Part shown: positions 6,794-14,571 of the stretch, piece by piece
How the letters are laid out: the number at the start of each line of letters is the position of its first letter
Numbering within the stretch: the first letter of the stretch is position 1
Assembly (NCBI GenBank): GCA_022705425.1
Contig: JAKJEM010000004.1
Location: 1 to 64,000 of the forward strand
Direction: 5' to 3'
DNA: 64,000 bases
Source of the DNA: Planctomycetota bacterium
Lineage (GTDB): Bacteria > Planctomycetota > Brocadiia > CAIUPP01
Position numbers and translations under genes: made by a program
Notes under the pieces: generated by a model
Database searches by the model: none
Seen by the model: only the letters and a program-made list of their open reading frames with translations
Told to the model about the DNA's origin: nothing

Positions 6794-8125
6794 TTACCGC
6801 CAGCGCTCCGGTCCGGCGATGGGGCCGTCGGGCACCAGCCGGCGCTTCAGCGCGCGTCCGTCCACCGCGCGCGGAGCGACGCCGCCCTTGACGGCCAGCG
6901 CCGCCGCGAGCCCGGCCGCCGCACCGAGGGCGCAGCACGTCGGCATGATCCGCAGCGACGCCTGCGCCGGACGGTCCGCCGAAATGCACCGCCCGGCGGT
7001 GAGCAGGCCGTCCATGCCTTTGGGCACAAGGCAGCGGTAGGGGATTTCATACCAGTCGCCGAAGGCGGGCCGCGTCGAGCGCACGTAGGGCTCGGGGTAG
7101 GGGAGCGTCGTTCCCGGCGGCGGGTCGTGGAAGTCGAACCAGAAGGAGGCGCGCGCGATGCCGTCGGGGAACTTGGCGGCCTTCAGGACGTCGTCGGCGG
7201 TGAGGAGGTACTCGCCGAGGATGCGCCGGGATTCGCGCGTGCCGAGCAGCGCGGGCAGGCGCGCGGGCCGGCAGCGCGCATAGCCGGGCAGCCGCCGACG
7301 GCAGAAGAGGACCACCTCCAGCGCCGCCGCCTGGCACTCGACCAGAGCCGCGCTCAGCGCGACGGGGTCGGTCGGGTCAATCCCGGCCAGCTCCCAGTAC
7401 GTCAGGGCGAGCTTGCGCGAGCGGCGGTCGAAGGGAAAGCTCTCCGGCGTGGGCGCGAAGACGCCGCGCGGAGGATGCAGTTCCCCGGCGCGCTGCGCCT
7501 CGACGCACAAGCGCTCGATCTCCTCCGCCGGCATTCGGGCGGCCCCCCACGCCGCGGCGTCCGCCTCCTCGATCGCATAGCGGAAGTTGCACATCTGGAT
7601 GCGTCCGCCGTCGGGATCGCCCTGCATGATCGTCGCCCCCGCGCGGGCGGCGATGTCGCCGTCGGCGGTGGCGTCAATCACCACCGGCGCGCGCAGCGTC
7701 CGCGCGCCGCCCTTGTCCAGCACGGAGACGCCCTCGACGGCGCTCCCGCGCATCGCCGGCGCGCCGGCGACGCTCCCGAAAAGAACCTCGACGCCGGCTT
7801 GCCGCAGCTTGGAAACGGCGAGGCATTTGAAGATTTCCGCGTCGAAGCTGACGCGCCCCGGCAGGTGGAAGCGCGGCGGGTTCTCGTGGACCTGGGCCGC
7901 GCCGATGCGCAGCAGGTCGCGCACGATCTCGTCCATGACCGGACCGCCCTCGCCGTCGCACAGCAGGTTCACGTTCGCCGCCGTGGCCATTCCGCCGAGA
8001 CTGCCGAGCGCCTCGATCAGGAGCGTGCGCGCCCCCTCGCGCGCGGCAAGCAGGGCCGCGCCGATCCCCGCCGGCCCGCCGCCGCAGACGATGACGTCAT
8101 AGTTTCCGGTCATCCTGTTCTCCAT
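6794..8125 (-). CDS. FAD-dependent oxidoreductase (FAD_oxidored family)
   Basis: 443 residues. The N-terminus holds the dinucleotide motif CGGGPAGIG (residues 14-22), the acidic end of strand 2 (LLIEA, Glu38) and SLGGMATAANVNL, the hallmark of the PF12831 type FAD proteins. A second FAD block (VVIDATADGDIAARAG) and a C-terminal GLLTAGRCISADRPAQASLRIMPTCCALGAAAG region complete the fold. These proteins are often encoded near carbohydrate catabolism genes; substrate unknown. ATG at 8125 overlaps the aroA TAA by one base (TAATG); an internal ATG at 8113 with GGAGAACAGG in front is equally plausible. Lies between aroA and a sugar isomerase. Confidence 0.9.
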   Translation of the reverse strand: MENRMTGNYDVIVCGGGPAGIGAALLAAREGARTLLIEALGSLGGMATAANVNLLCDGEGGPVMDEIVRDLLRIGAAQVHENPPRFHLPGRVSFDAEIFKCLAVSKLRQAGVEVLFGSVAGAPAMRGSAVEGVSVLDKGGARTLRAPVVIDATADGDIAARAGATIMQGDPDGGRIQMCNFRYAIEEADAAAWGAARMPAEEIERLCVEAQRAGELHPPRGVFAPTPESFPFDRRSRKLALTYWELAGIDPTDPVALSAALVECQAAALEVVLFCRRRLPGYARCRPARLPALLGTRESRRILGEYLLTADDVLKAAKFPDGIARASFWFDFHDPPPGTTLPYPEPYVRSTRPAFGDWYEIPYRCLVPKGMDGLLTAGRCISADRPAQASLRIMPTCCALGAAAGLAAALAVKGGVAPRAVDGRALKRRLVPDGPIAGPERWR

Positions 8126-9396
8126 TACTCCCGCACTTTCATGCGCGCGCCGCAGCGCGTCATGAGCTCGACAAAGGTGGGGAAGGTGATGTTCATGGCC
8201 TCGGCGGTGTCCACCTCCACCGGACGCTCCGCCGCGAGGCCGGCCACGGCGCAGGCCATGACCACGCGGTGGTCGGCGTGTCCGCCGGCGCGCCCGCCGC
8301 GCAGCCCGCCGCCGTGGATGATGAGGCCGTCGGGCAGCTCTTCGGCGCGTCCGCCGAGGGCGGTGATGACCTCGTGCATCACGCGGATGCGGTCGGTCTC
8401 CTTGATACGGGCCTGGGGGACGTTGAGGAGGCGGGTGGTTCCCTCGGCGAAGCAGCCGGCGACGGCAAGGGCGGGCAGGGCGTCGGGGGTGGCGTTCAGG
8501 TCGAGGTCAGCCCCGCGAAGAGCGCCGCCGCGCAGGCGCACGGCTCGGGGAGCGATCTCGACGCGCGCGCCCATGCGTTCGAGCATCCCGACAACGGCCT
8601 TGTCCCCCTGCGAGTCGGCCATGTCGAGGTCGCTCAGCGTGAGGTCGGCCCCGGTGATGGCGGCGGCGCAGAGGAAGAAGGTGGCGGAGGAAAAGTCGGC
8701 CTTGATCCGCTCGCGGAAGGCCCGGTAGGCCTGCCCGCCGGGGATGGAAAACTCGAGGAAGTCCGGGCGCGCGGTCAGGCGGATCTCCTGCATCCGCAGC
8801 CAGTCCAGCGTCATCTGAACGTAGGGCGCTTCGTTGAGAAGGGAAACGGTCAGGCGCGTCTCGCCGCGCGCCAGGGGGGCGGCGATGAGAAGGCTGCTGA
8901 GGTACTGGCTGGTGGGGCAGGCGATGCGGGCCTCGCCCCCGCGCAACGGGCCGCGGACGATGAGGGGGGCGCAGCCGTTGCCGCGCGTACTCTCGGCGAA
9001 TGCGCCGAGGGCCTGGAGGGCCTCCAGGAGCGGCGCGGCGCTCCGGCGACGGCTTTGCGCGTCGCCGGTGAAGACGTTCCACCCCTCGCCGAGAGCGGCC
9101 ATGCCGAGCGCGATAAAGAGGGTGGTGCCGGAGTTCTTGACGTCAATGACGTCGGTGGCCGTGCCGACGCGCCCGGCCAAGCCGCGCACGCGCCAGAGGG
9201 CGTCGCTCTCGATGCGCGCGCCGAGCGCGCGGCAGACCTCCACGCACGCGCGCGTGTCGGCGGAGTCGAGGGGGTTGGCAATCTCGCTGTCGCCCTCGGC
9301 CAGGGTGGCCAGGGCCAGGGCGCGGATCGTGTGCGACTTCGAGGCGGGAATCTCCACCGATCCCGAGAGCGACGATCGTTCGGAGGTCAGTATCAT
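8125..9396 (-). CDS. aroA: 3-phosphoshikimate 1-carboxyvinyltransferase (EPSP synthase)
   Basis: 423 residues, standard for AroA. It transfers enolpyruvate from PEP to shikimate-3-phosphate in the shikimate pathway. Diagnostic blocks are present: PASKSHTIRALA with Lys20 and Arg25, NSGTTLF, SQYLSSLL, LNATPDALPALAVAGCFAEGTT with the catalytic Asp, and IKETDRI containing the Lys-Glu pair. The usual NAGTA(M/T)R appears as NSGTTLF, which departs from the textbook class I motif and fits the divergent class seen outside proteobacteria. Downstream FAD gene is coupled by TAATG; DUF116 lies 63 bases upstream across a heptanucleotide repeat. Confidence 0.95.
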   Translation of the reverse strand: MILTSERSSLSGSVEIPASKSHTIRALALATLAEGDSEIANPLDSADTRACVEVCRALGARIESDALWRVRGLAGRVGTATDVIDVKNSGTTLFIALGMAALGEGWNVFTGDAQSRRRSAAPLLEALQALGAFAESTRGNGCAPLIVRGPLRGGEARIACPTSQYLSSLLIAAPLARGETRLTVSLLNEAPYVQMTLDWLRMQEIRLTARPDFLEFSIPGGQAYRAFRERIKADFSSATFFLCAAAITGADLTLSDLDMADSQGDKAVVGMLERMGARVEIAPRAVRLRGGALRGADLDLNATPDALPALAVAGCFAEGTTRLLNVPQARIKETDRIRVMHEVITALGGRAEELPDGLIIHGGGLRGGRAGGHADHRVVMACAVAGLAAERPVEVDTAEAMNITFPTFVELMTRCGARMKVRE

Positions 9397-9412
9397 TCGG
9401 GCGATCCTTGTC

Positions 9413-9457
9413 GGGAGACGACGGACGGCGGACGACAGACGACGGACGACGGGAGAC
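9413..9457. repeat. Heptanucleotide repeat tract, about six units
   Basis: The spacer between aroA and the DUF116 gene is built from RGACGRC-like heptamers: AGACGAC GGACGGC GGACGAC AGACGAC GGACGAC followed by a degraded unit. The same unit forms the longer tract at 16875-16976 in the opposite orientation. Confidence 0.85.
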
Positions 9458-9459
9458 GG

Positions 9460-9927
9460 TCAGGTGTCCCGGCTTCCCTCGGGCGGCAGCAGCAGTTCGG
9501 CCAGTTCACGCTCCACGGCGGCAACGTCCACGTCGGTGTCCACGCAGGCGCCATGCGGCCAGGAATTGAGGACGCCGACGACGCGCTTGGGGAAGGCGCC
9601 GCGTATGCCCTCGGCCAGTTCCTTGGCGCAGGCAACAGCGAGGATCAGTTCAATGTCGGGGGCGAGAGCGCGCTTGAGGGCGTCGCGTCCGCCGCTGGCC
9701 ACGTGGGCTCGGATCCCGAGACGCCCGGCCATCTCCTTGAGTTCCTTCATCTTGCAGCGACCGCAGTCGCGGCAATTGCGGATATCCTCGCCGACGAGGG
9801 CGGCGCAACCCTTCTTCTGGAGGCAGTGCGGCAGAAGGAGCAGGATGCGCTCGGGGGGCAGGCGCTTGCGGTTCAGCCGCCGCCGCACGTTGTTGAGACG
9901 CAGCACCACATTTTCCAGGACGGTCAT
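9460..9927 (-). CDS. DUF116 family protein
   Basis: ATG at 9927 is chosen since the family begins with a short helix before ILLLLPHCLQ; an open frame continues far upstream but crosses the promoter region. Product 155 residues with LLPHCLQKKGC (Cys35, Cys41) and NCRDCGRC (Cys52, 55, 58), the cysteine pattern of DUF116, then ILAVACAKELAEGI and a VLNSWPHGACVDTDVD end. These cysteines probably bind a metal or Fe-S cluster; the biochemical role is not established. First gene of the minus-strand operon DUF116-aroA-FAD oxidoreductase-isomerase, transcribed away from etfB. Confidence 0.9.
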   Translation of the reverse strand: MTVLENVVLRLNNVRRRLNRKRLPPERILLLLPHCLQKKGCAALVGEDIRNCRDCGRCKMKELKEMAGRLGIRAHVASGGRDALKRALAPDIELILAVACAKELAEGIRGAFPKRVVGVLNSWPHGACVDTDVDVAAVERELAELLLPPEGSRDT

Positions 9928-9963
9928 TCGATTCTCCGCCGATAGCGCCGGAGGCGCATTTTC

Positions 9964-9992
9964 ATTGTACCCGGATGCGGCGCGAATCCCAA
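9964..9992 (-). promoter_or_regulatory. Promoter of DUF116-aroA operon
   Basis: On the minus strand TTGGGA (9987-9992) and TACAAT (9964-9969) are 17 bases apart, with the -10 one base from consensus. The predicted start lies about 30 bases before the DUF116 ATG. Confidence 0.55.
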
Positions 9993-10004
9993 GCGAAGGT
10001 CCGG

Positions 10005-10033
10005 TTGCAGTTCGGCCGCTGCCGCGGTATCCT
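10005..10033 (+). promoter_or_regulatory. Promoter of etfBA-dehydrogenase operon
   Basis: TTGCAG (10005-10010) and TATCCT (10028-10033) have a 17-base spacer and face the etfB start at 10082. The two divergent -35 boxes are only 12 bases apart, so one regulator could control both operons. Confidence 0.5.
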
Positions 10034-10081
10034 GCCTTCGGCGTTCCAACCGCGTCCAGGAATGGAGCAAGCCCGCGCCAC

Positions 10082-10879
10082 ATGGATATCATCGTCCCCA
10101 TCAAACAGGTGCCGGAGACGAGCAAGGTCCGCATGGACCCGAATACCGGCGTGATGATCCGCGAGGGGGTCGAGAGCATCATCAACCCCCTCGACCTCTA
10201 CGCCATCGAGGCGGCGCTGCAACTGGCCGAGGGCTGCGGCGGGCGGACGACGGCGCTGAGCATGGGGCCGGCCAAGGCCGAGGCGGCCGTCCGCGAGGCA
10301 ATCGCCATGGGCTGCACGGAGGGCGTGCTGCTGAGCCATCGCTCCTTTGCCGGCTCCGACACCTGGGCCACCTCCTTCGCCCTGTCCCTGGCGATCCGCA
10401 AGCGGGGCGCCTTCGACCTGATCCTGTGCGGCGAACGCGCCACCGACGGCGACACCGGCCAGGTCGGGCCGGGCATCGCGGCCTGGCTGGGACTGCCGGT
10501 GGTCACCTACGTCAGCCGCATCCTCGAGTGCGGCCCGCGCGCCGTCGTCGTCCGGCGGATGATCGAGGAGGGTTATGAGACGCTCGAGGCCGAGCTGCCC
10601 TGCGTGCTGACGGTGGTAAAGGAGGCGGCCTATCCGCGCCTGCCGACGCTGCGCGGCAAGCAGCGCGCCCGCGCCGCCACCGTGCCCGTGTGGGGGCCGG
10701 AGGACATCGGCGCGCCGGCGGAATCCCTCGGGCTCAAGGGCTCCCCGACGCGCGTGGTCAAGGTCGAGTCCCCCTCCCTGGCGCGCCACGGCGACGTGCG
10801 CACGCCGAAAGACCCCGCCGAACTCGAGCGCGCGGTGGACGGCATTGTGGACTACCTGGAAAGGCTGGGGTTGACATGA
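10082..10879 (+). CDS. etfB: Electron transfer flavoprotein, beta subunit
   Basis: ATG at 10082 gives 265 residues, the usual EtfB length; an open frame upstream crosses two other genes and is discarded. Blocks: MDIIVPIKQVPETSKVRMDP at the start, DLYAIEAALQLAE, LCGERATDGDTGQVGPGIAAWLGLP and LPCVLTVVKEAAYPRLPTLRGK. EtfB binds AMP or FAD and pairs with EtfA to carry electrons between flavoenzymes. It overlaps etfA by ATGA and is followed by a GlcD-type dehydrogenase, the gene set of electron-bifurcating lactate dehydrogenase (LctBCD) rather than a beta-oxidation ETF. Confidence 0.95.
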   Translation: MDIIVPIKQVPETSKVRMDPNTGVMIREGVESIINPLDLYAIEAALQLAEGCGGRTTALSMGPAKAEAAVREAIAMGCTEGVLLSHRSFAGSDTWATSFALSLAIRKRGAFDLILCGERATDGDTGQVGPGIAAWLGLPVVTYVSRILECGPRAVVVRRMIEEGYETLEAELPCVLTVVKEAAYPRLPTLRGKQRARAATVPVWGPEDIGAPAESLGLKGSPTRVVKVESPSLARHGDVRTPKDPAELERAVDGIVDYLERLGLT

Positions 10880-11928
10880 AGGAGACCGCCGCCCTCCCCG
10901 CCGCCGCGTCCGGAGTCTGGGTCTTCGCCGAACAACGCGCCGGCATCGTGCAGCCGATCTCCCACGAACTGCTCGCGCGCGGACGCCGGCTGGCCGATGC
11001 GCGCGGCGCGCCGTTGACGTCCGTGCTGCTCGGGCCCGCCGGCGACGACGGCCTCCGCGAGATGATCCGCCGCGGCGCCGACCGCGTCCTTCATGTCGCC
11101 GACCCCGCGCTCCAGGACTTCCTGCCGGAGCCCTATAGCGCGGTAACGGCCCACCTCGTCCGGGAACGCCGCCCGGACATCTTCATCGCCGGCGCCACGA
11201 CCACCGGACGGACCCTGATGCCGCTGCTGGCCGTCCTCTGCCACGCCGGGCTGACCGCCGACTGCACCCAGCTCGAAATAGACCCCGCCACGGGCGAGCT
11301 GCTGCAAATCCGCCCGGCCATCGGCGGCAACATCATGGCCACCATCCGCACCCCCCTCTGCCGTCCGCAGATGGCCACCGTGCGCCCGCGCTCGATGAAG
11401 CCCGCGCCCCCCGATCCCGGACGCGCCGGAGAGATCGAGCGGCTGACCGTTCCCCCCGAACTCCTGCGCAGCCGCGTGCGCCGGGTGGCCTTCGAGCCCG
11501 CCGACGACGAGGGGGGCGGCATCCAGAAGGCCGAGGTCGTCGTCGCCGCCGGGCGCGGCCTCAAAAAGGGCGCGAACTTCGACCTCGTCCGCCGCCTGGC
11601 GCGCGCCCTGAACGCCGGCGTAGGCGCCAGCCGCGACGCCGTGGACCGCGGCTGGATCGGCTATCCCCACCAGGTCGGGCTCAGCGGCAAGACCATCTCC
11701 CCCCGCCTCTACTTCTGCGCCGGCATCAGCGGCTCCGTCCAGCACCTTGCCGGCATCAAGACCGCCGAGCACATCATCGCCGTCAACCTCAACCCCGACG
11801 CCCAGATCTTCAAGGTCGCCGATTACGGCGTCGTTGCCGACCTCTTCGAACTCCTCCCGCTGCTGACGGAGAAGCTCGAGGCGCGGAAGAAGTCGGCGCG
11901 CGCGCCGGGCACGGAGGGAAGCGGGTGA
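10876..11928 (+). CDS. etfA: Electron transfer flavoprotein, alpha subunit
   Basis: 350 residues from ATG at 10876 (ATGA overlap with etfB). N-terminal half is the ETF domain (VWVFAEQRAGIVQPISHELLARGRRLAD). The C-terminal FAD domain is intact: GVGASRDAVDRGWIGYPHQVGLSGKTISP, YFCAGISGSVQHLAGIKTA and INPDA-type NLNPDAQIFKVADYGVV. There is no N-terminal ferredoxin-like extension, unlike Acetobacterium LctC, so any bifurcation would use ferredoxin directly on the ETF pair. Its stop overlaps the GTG of the next gene. Confidence 0.95.
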   Translation: MKETAALPAAASGVWVFAEQRAGIVQPISHELLARGRRLADARGAPLTSVLLGPAGDDGLREMIRRGADRVLHVADPALQDFLPEPYSAVTAHLVRERRPDIFIAGATTTGRTLMPLLAVLCHAGLTADCTQLEIDPATGELLQIRPAIGGNIMATIRTPLCRPQMATVRPRSMKPAPPDPGRAGEIERLTVPPELLRSRVRRVAFEPADDEGGGIQKAEVVVAAGRGLKKGANFDLVRRLARALNAGVGASRDAVDRGWIGYPHQVGLSGKTISPRLYFCAGISGSVQHLAGIKTAEHIIAVNLNPDAQIFKVADYGVVADLFELLPLLTEKLEARKKSARAPGTEGSG

Positions 11929-13352
11929 GCGCCCCCTGCCAACGCCTGACCCCCGCCCTGCTCGACGAACTGCGGCAGATCGTCGGCCCGCGCTTTGTCA
12001 TCGCCGGCGACCCGGAGCAGTTGCAGCCGTACTCCCACGACGAAGTCGCCGAGGAGGAATACCACGCCCTGCCGGAGGCCGTCGTCCGCCCGCAAAGCGC
12101 CGACGAAATCGCCCGCATCCTGAAGCTGGCCAACCGCGAGCGCATCCCCGTCACCCCGCGCGGCGGCGGCAGCGGCCTCTCCGGCGGCGCCGTGCCCGTC
12201 TGCGGCGGCATCGTCCTCAGCCTCGACCGGATGAACCGCATCCTCGAAATAGACGTCGAGAACCTCTGTGCCGTCGTCGAGCCCGGCGTCATCACGAACG
12301 ACCTCGACGCCGCCGCGCGCGAGCGCGGCCTCTTCTTTGCCGGCTACCCCATGAGCCTGCAAAGCTGCTTCATCGGCGGCAACGTCGCCGAAAACGCCGG
12401 CGGCGGCAAGGCCGTCAAGTACGGCGTCACCGGACGCTACATCCTCGGGTTGCAGGTCGTCACCCCCGAAGGCGAAATCGCCGAGTTCGGCGGGAAGCTC
12501 GTCAAGAACGTCACCGGATACGACATGATCGGCCTCCTCGTCGGCTCCGAGGGCACCCTGGGCGTCTTCACGAAGATCGTCGTCAAACTCCTGCCCCGGC
12601 CCACCCGCGTAGTGGACCTCCTCGCGCTCTTCCCCGACCCCGAGACGGCCATCCGCGCCGTGCCCGCGATCATGACCGGCGCGCGCATCATCCCCACCGC
12701 CATCGAGTTCATGGACCGCCTGTCCGCGCACACCGCCTGCCGCTATCTCAACGAACAGCTCCCCTACGAGCAGGCCGGCGCCATGCTCCTGATCGAGCTC
12801 GACGGCAACGACGCCGCCCAGCTCGAGGTCCAGTATCAGGCCGTCGGGGAGCTGTGCATGGAGAAGGGCGCCATCGAGGTGTACGTCGCCGACAACGCGA
12901 CGACGCAGGAGCGCATCTGGAGCGTCCGGCGCAACATTGCCGAGGCGTTCATGGTCGTCAGCCCGCACCAGAGCCTCGAGGACATCACCGTCCCCGTAGC
13001 CGCCATCCCCGCAATCATGCCCGTCCTCGAAGACCTCTCCCGCCGGTACGACATTTCGATACCCTGCTACGGCCACGCCGGTGACGGCAACCTGCACGTC
13101 ACCCCCGTCAAGAACCCGGCGCACACCCTGGAGCAGTGGCACGCCATGCTGCCGCGCATCCTGGCGGAACTCTACCGCGCCGCCCACGACCTCGGCGGCG
13201 TCATCAGCGGCGAGCACGGCATCGGCCACAAGCGCAAGGCCTACCTCCACTACTCCCTGGACCCGGCCTCGGTGGACCTCATGAAGCGCGTCAAACGCGC
13301 CCTGGACCCCAACAACATCCTGAATCCGGGGAAGATCTTCGACCTGCCCTGA
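11925..13352 (+). CDS. FAD-binding (S)-2-hydroxyacid dehydrogenase, GlcD/LctD type
   Basis: 475 residues from GTG at 11925, which overlaps the etfA stop (GTGA) after GGAGGG. Residues about 40-220 are the PCMH-type FAD domain with TPRGGGSGLSGGAVP and SCFIGGNVAENAGGGKAVKYG; the C-terminal FAD-oxidase_C domain shows GHAGDGNLHVTPV and GGVISGEHGIGHKRK. These enzymes oxidise glycolate or lactate in the cytoplasm. Together with EtfBA the operon matches lactate dehydrogenase/Etf complexes that drive lactate oxidation by NAD with ferredoxin. Glycolate is an equally possible substrate; no lactate permease gene is next to it. Confidence 0.92.
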   Translation: MSAPCQRLTPALLDELRQIVGPRFVIAGDPEQLQPYSHDEVAEEEYHALPEAVVRPQSADEIARILKLANRERIPVTPRGGGSGLSGGAVPVCGGIVLSLDRMNRILEIDVENLCAVVEPGVITNDLDAAARERGLFFAGYPMSLQSCFIGGNVAENAGGGKAVKYGVTGRYILGLQVVTPEGEIAEFGGKLVKNVTGYDMIGLLVGSEGTLGVFTKIVVKLLPRPTRVVDLLALFPDPETAIRAVPAIMTGARIIPTAIEFMDRLSAHTACRYLNEQLPYEQAGAMLLIELDGNDAAQLEVQYQAVGELCMEKGAIEVYVADNATTQERIWSVRRNIAEAFMVVSPHQSLEDITVPVAAIPAIMPVLEDLSRRYDISIPCYGHAGDGNLHVTPVKNPAHTLEQWHAMLPRILAELYRAAHDLGGVISGEHGIGHKRKAYLHYSLDPASVDLMKRVKRALDPNNILNPGKIFDLP

Positions 13353-13383
13353 ACGCGCCCCCCCCGCGCGCCGGGCGACCGCG

Positions 13384-14379
13384 TCAGGCACGCCGGTCCT
13401 TCAAGGGGCGAAGCGCCGAGGGCGCAAAGTCTATCGCCGGCTCGAACCGCTCACCGCCCTCGATGCGCCCCAGCGCCGCCGCCGCCTCCTCCAGGTCGCG
13501 CGCCACCGGATAACCGGAATAGACCCAATCCAGCCCGTCCTCCGACGCCGGCGGCCCGAACTGCCAGGCCACCCCGCCCCCGCGGAACATGGCCCACGCC
13601 GAGAAGGTGCTCATCGGGCCGAGGACGAACTTGAGGCGGGACATGCGGCACAGGTCCTCGATGGCGCTGCCTCCGGAGACGACGACGTCGAAACCGGAGA
13701 AGAACTCCGCCCGGCAGGGCGCGTCGGAAAAGAGAACGAACCCCACTCGGCGCGGCCCCAGGCGCTCCGCCACGCGACGCATCTCCGCCCGATATCGCTC
13801 CACCGGGTGATAGTGCTTGCCCCCCAGGTATTGCGCATAGTCCGTGCCGCGCACATGAACGCCCACCCACAACCGCCCTGTGCCCAGTCCGGCGGCGAAA
13901 CCGTCCGCGTCGCGCTCCACCTCCGGCTGCGCGCGCGTGGCTGCCAGGATCGCCTCGCGATACTTGCGGATCCCCGCCGGGTTGAAGAACCGCCACGCCA
14001 GCATGAAGAGGCGCTTCCGCCGCCGAAGCGCCGGCGGCGGGAAGTCCTCCTGCGTCGGAGGAAGGGCGATGGCAATGTGCCCCGAGGGCTTCCGCACCAC
14101 GCCCGGCAGCAGCCGCAGCCGCGCGAGCAACCGAAGTCCCGTCGCCAGCCGTTGCTGGCGCGCCGCGCGCCGCTCGTAAGGCCACGCCACCGGCGTCGGG
14201 GCGTTCGGCGAAATCAGCCGCTGCCCGGCCAGCGCCGGGAAGAGCTCCGCGTATTTGAACAGCGTCGGCCAGTGGAGCGTCGCGCCCTCCTCCAGGCACC
14301 ACGCATAGGCCGCCGCAAAGAACATCAACCGGTTGCCGAGCTGCCCCTTGTGCCGGTCCACAATCCACAATTCGCGCAT
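13384..14379 (-). CDS. Fucosyltransferase-like glycosyltransferase (GT11-related)
   Basis: 331 residues. The order of motifs follows alpha-1,2-fucosyltransferases: GQLGNRLMFFAAAYAWCLEEG (12-32; compare GGLGNQLFQYA), VGVHVRGTDY at 172-181 (compare VHIRRGDY), FVLFSDAP (215-221) and EDLCRMSRLKFVLGPMSTFSAWA (231-253; compare the family's MS.C...I..STFSWW). These enzymes take GDP-fucose and decorate surface glycans. The HVRGTDY variant and an extra 30-residue linker make the donor uncertain. Convergent with the dehydrogenase operon (31 bases between stops) and divergent from the Gfo/Idh gene. Confidence 0.75.
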   Translation of the reverse strand: MRELWIVDRHKGQLGNRLMFFAAAYAWCLEEGATLHWPTLFKYAELFPALAGQRLISPNAPTPVAWPYERRAARQQRLATGLRLLARLRLLPGVVRKPSGHIAIALPPTQEDFPPPALRRRKRLFMLAWRFFNPAGIRKYREAILAATRAQPEVERDADGFAAGLGTGRLWVGVHVRGTDYAQYLGGKHYHPVERYRAEMRRVAERLGPRRVGFVLFSDAPCRAEFFSGFDVVVSGGSAIEDLCRMSRLKFVLGPMSTFSAWAMFRGGGVAWQFGPPASEDGLDWVYSGYPVARDLEEAAAALGRIEGGERFEPAIDFAPSALRPLKDRRA

Positions 14380-14448
14380 GGGGCCTCCCCGACGAGGAAC
14401 GCCGCTCCACCCGAAACCCGGCCCGATCGGGCCTTGCGACGCGGCGAC

Positions 14449-14477
14449 ATCATTTCATCTTCGCCGGAGACGGTCAA
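14449..14477 (-). promoter_or_regulatory. Possible promoter of the fucosyltransferase-like gene
   Basis: TTGACC (14472-14477) and AATGAT (14449-14454) on the minus strand with a 17-base spacer; the -10 is weak. Confidence 0.35.
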
Positions 14478-14493
14478 GCGTCGCCGGGCCGTC

Positions 14494-14522
14494 TTGCCGC
14501 ACCGCACCCGATAGGCTATCAT
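14494..14522 (+). promoter_or_regulatory. Promoter of Gfo/Idh-glycosyltransferase pair
   Basis: TTGCCG (14494-14499), 17 bases, TATCAT (14517-14522); predicted start is about 40 bases before the ATG at 14572. The same TATCAT -10 is used by the GntR gene. Confidence 0.5.
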
Positions 14523-14571
14523 GCGAGCCGTTCACGAAGGGTCCTCCGAACCAACGCACGGGAGAACGCAC

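Noticed and set aside
8834-10081. Long in-frame extension in front of etfB
   Set aside because: It runs across aroA and DUF116 in antisense and through the promoter pair; EtfB starts normally at 10082.
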